Below, one piece after another: positions 6,582 through 6,589 of a DNA stretch of 6,589 nt. The notes under the pieces are model-generated. The model was not told where the DNA came from. It searched no databases and saw nothing but the letters and a program-made list of their open reading frames with translations. Source of the stretch: Bacteroidota bacterium (GTDB lineage Bacteria; Bacteroidota; Bacteroidia; Flavobacteriales_D; Crocinitomicaceae); assembly GCA_016866415.1 (NCBI GenBank), contig VGML01000116.1, positions 1 to 6,589 on the forward strand. The letters run 5' to 3'. Each line of letters starts with the position of its first letter. Within the stretch, counting starts at the first letter, position 1. The position numbers and the translations under genes were made by a program.

Positions 6582-6589
6582 CAAATATA
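6582..6589 (-). promoter_or_regulatory. Putative -7 element at the right edge
   Basis: The last eight bases read TATATTTG on the minus strand, a perfect TAnnTTTG match. The -33 region would lie outside the window and cannot be checked. The only ATG immediately downstream opens a frame of three codons, so this would not be a protein-gene promoter; it would fit the candidate small RNA that ends at the terminator at 6425. Confidence 0.3.

Overview
The window looks like a piece of a low-GC Bacteroidota chromosome, most likely Flavobacteriales. The evidence is a FISUMP-domain secreted protein, a RibBA and a LolD-type ATPase of Bacteroidota style, start codons without Shine-Dalgarno sequences, and TAnnTTTG promoter elements in front of the leading genes. 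The genus cannot be fixed from the sequence; a Fluviicola/Crocinitomicaceae-like source is only a guess.

Layout from left to right. Positions 1-2615 hold a tightly packed minus-strand operon read right to left: ribBA (riboflavin precursors), a LolD-type ABC ATPase, and a TIGR02757/DUF2400 protein cut by the left edge. The ribBA stop and ATPase start overlap as TAATG, and one base separates the ATPase from the third gene. A 99-bp divergent intergenic region (2616-2714) carries promoter elements for ribBA and for a plus-strand gene (2715-3638). That gene encodes a secreted coiled-coil plus FISUMP-domain protein with two CxxC pairs inserted in the domain. It converges, with only 10 bp between stops, on a minus-strand pair: menB (menaquinone synthesis) followed 18 bp later by a PepD-like M20 dipeptidase.

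The right end (5944-6589) is mostly non-coding. It holds the menB promoter element, a 58-codon minus-strand reading frame that looks like the amputated N-terminus of a nuclease-like protein, and a strong hairpin-plus-U-tract terminator. Between that terminator and a promoter-like element at the right edge is a stretch with several potential hairpins and no open frame, which could be a small RNA of about 150 nt.

The intact genes are mostly housekeeping: flavin and quinone cofactors, lipoprotein export and dipeptide recycling. No complete defence system, CRISPR array, IS element, tRNA or rRNA was seen. The points worth a second look are the candidate small RNA, the truncated nuclease-like gene, the cysteine insert in the FISUMP protein, and promoters so close to their ATGs that two mRNAs may be leaderless.
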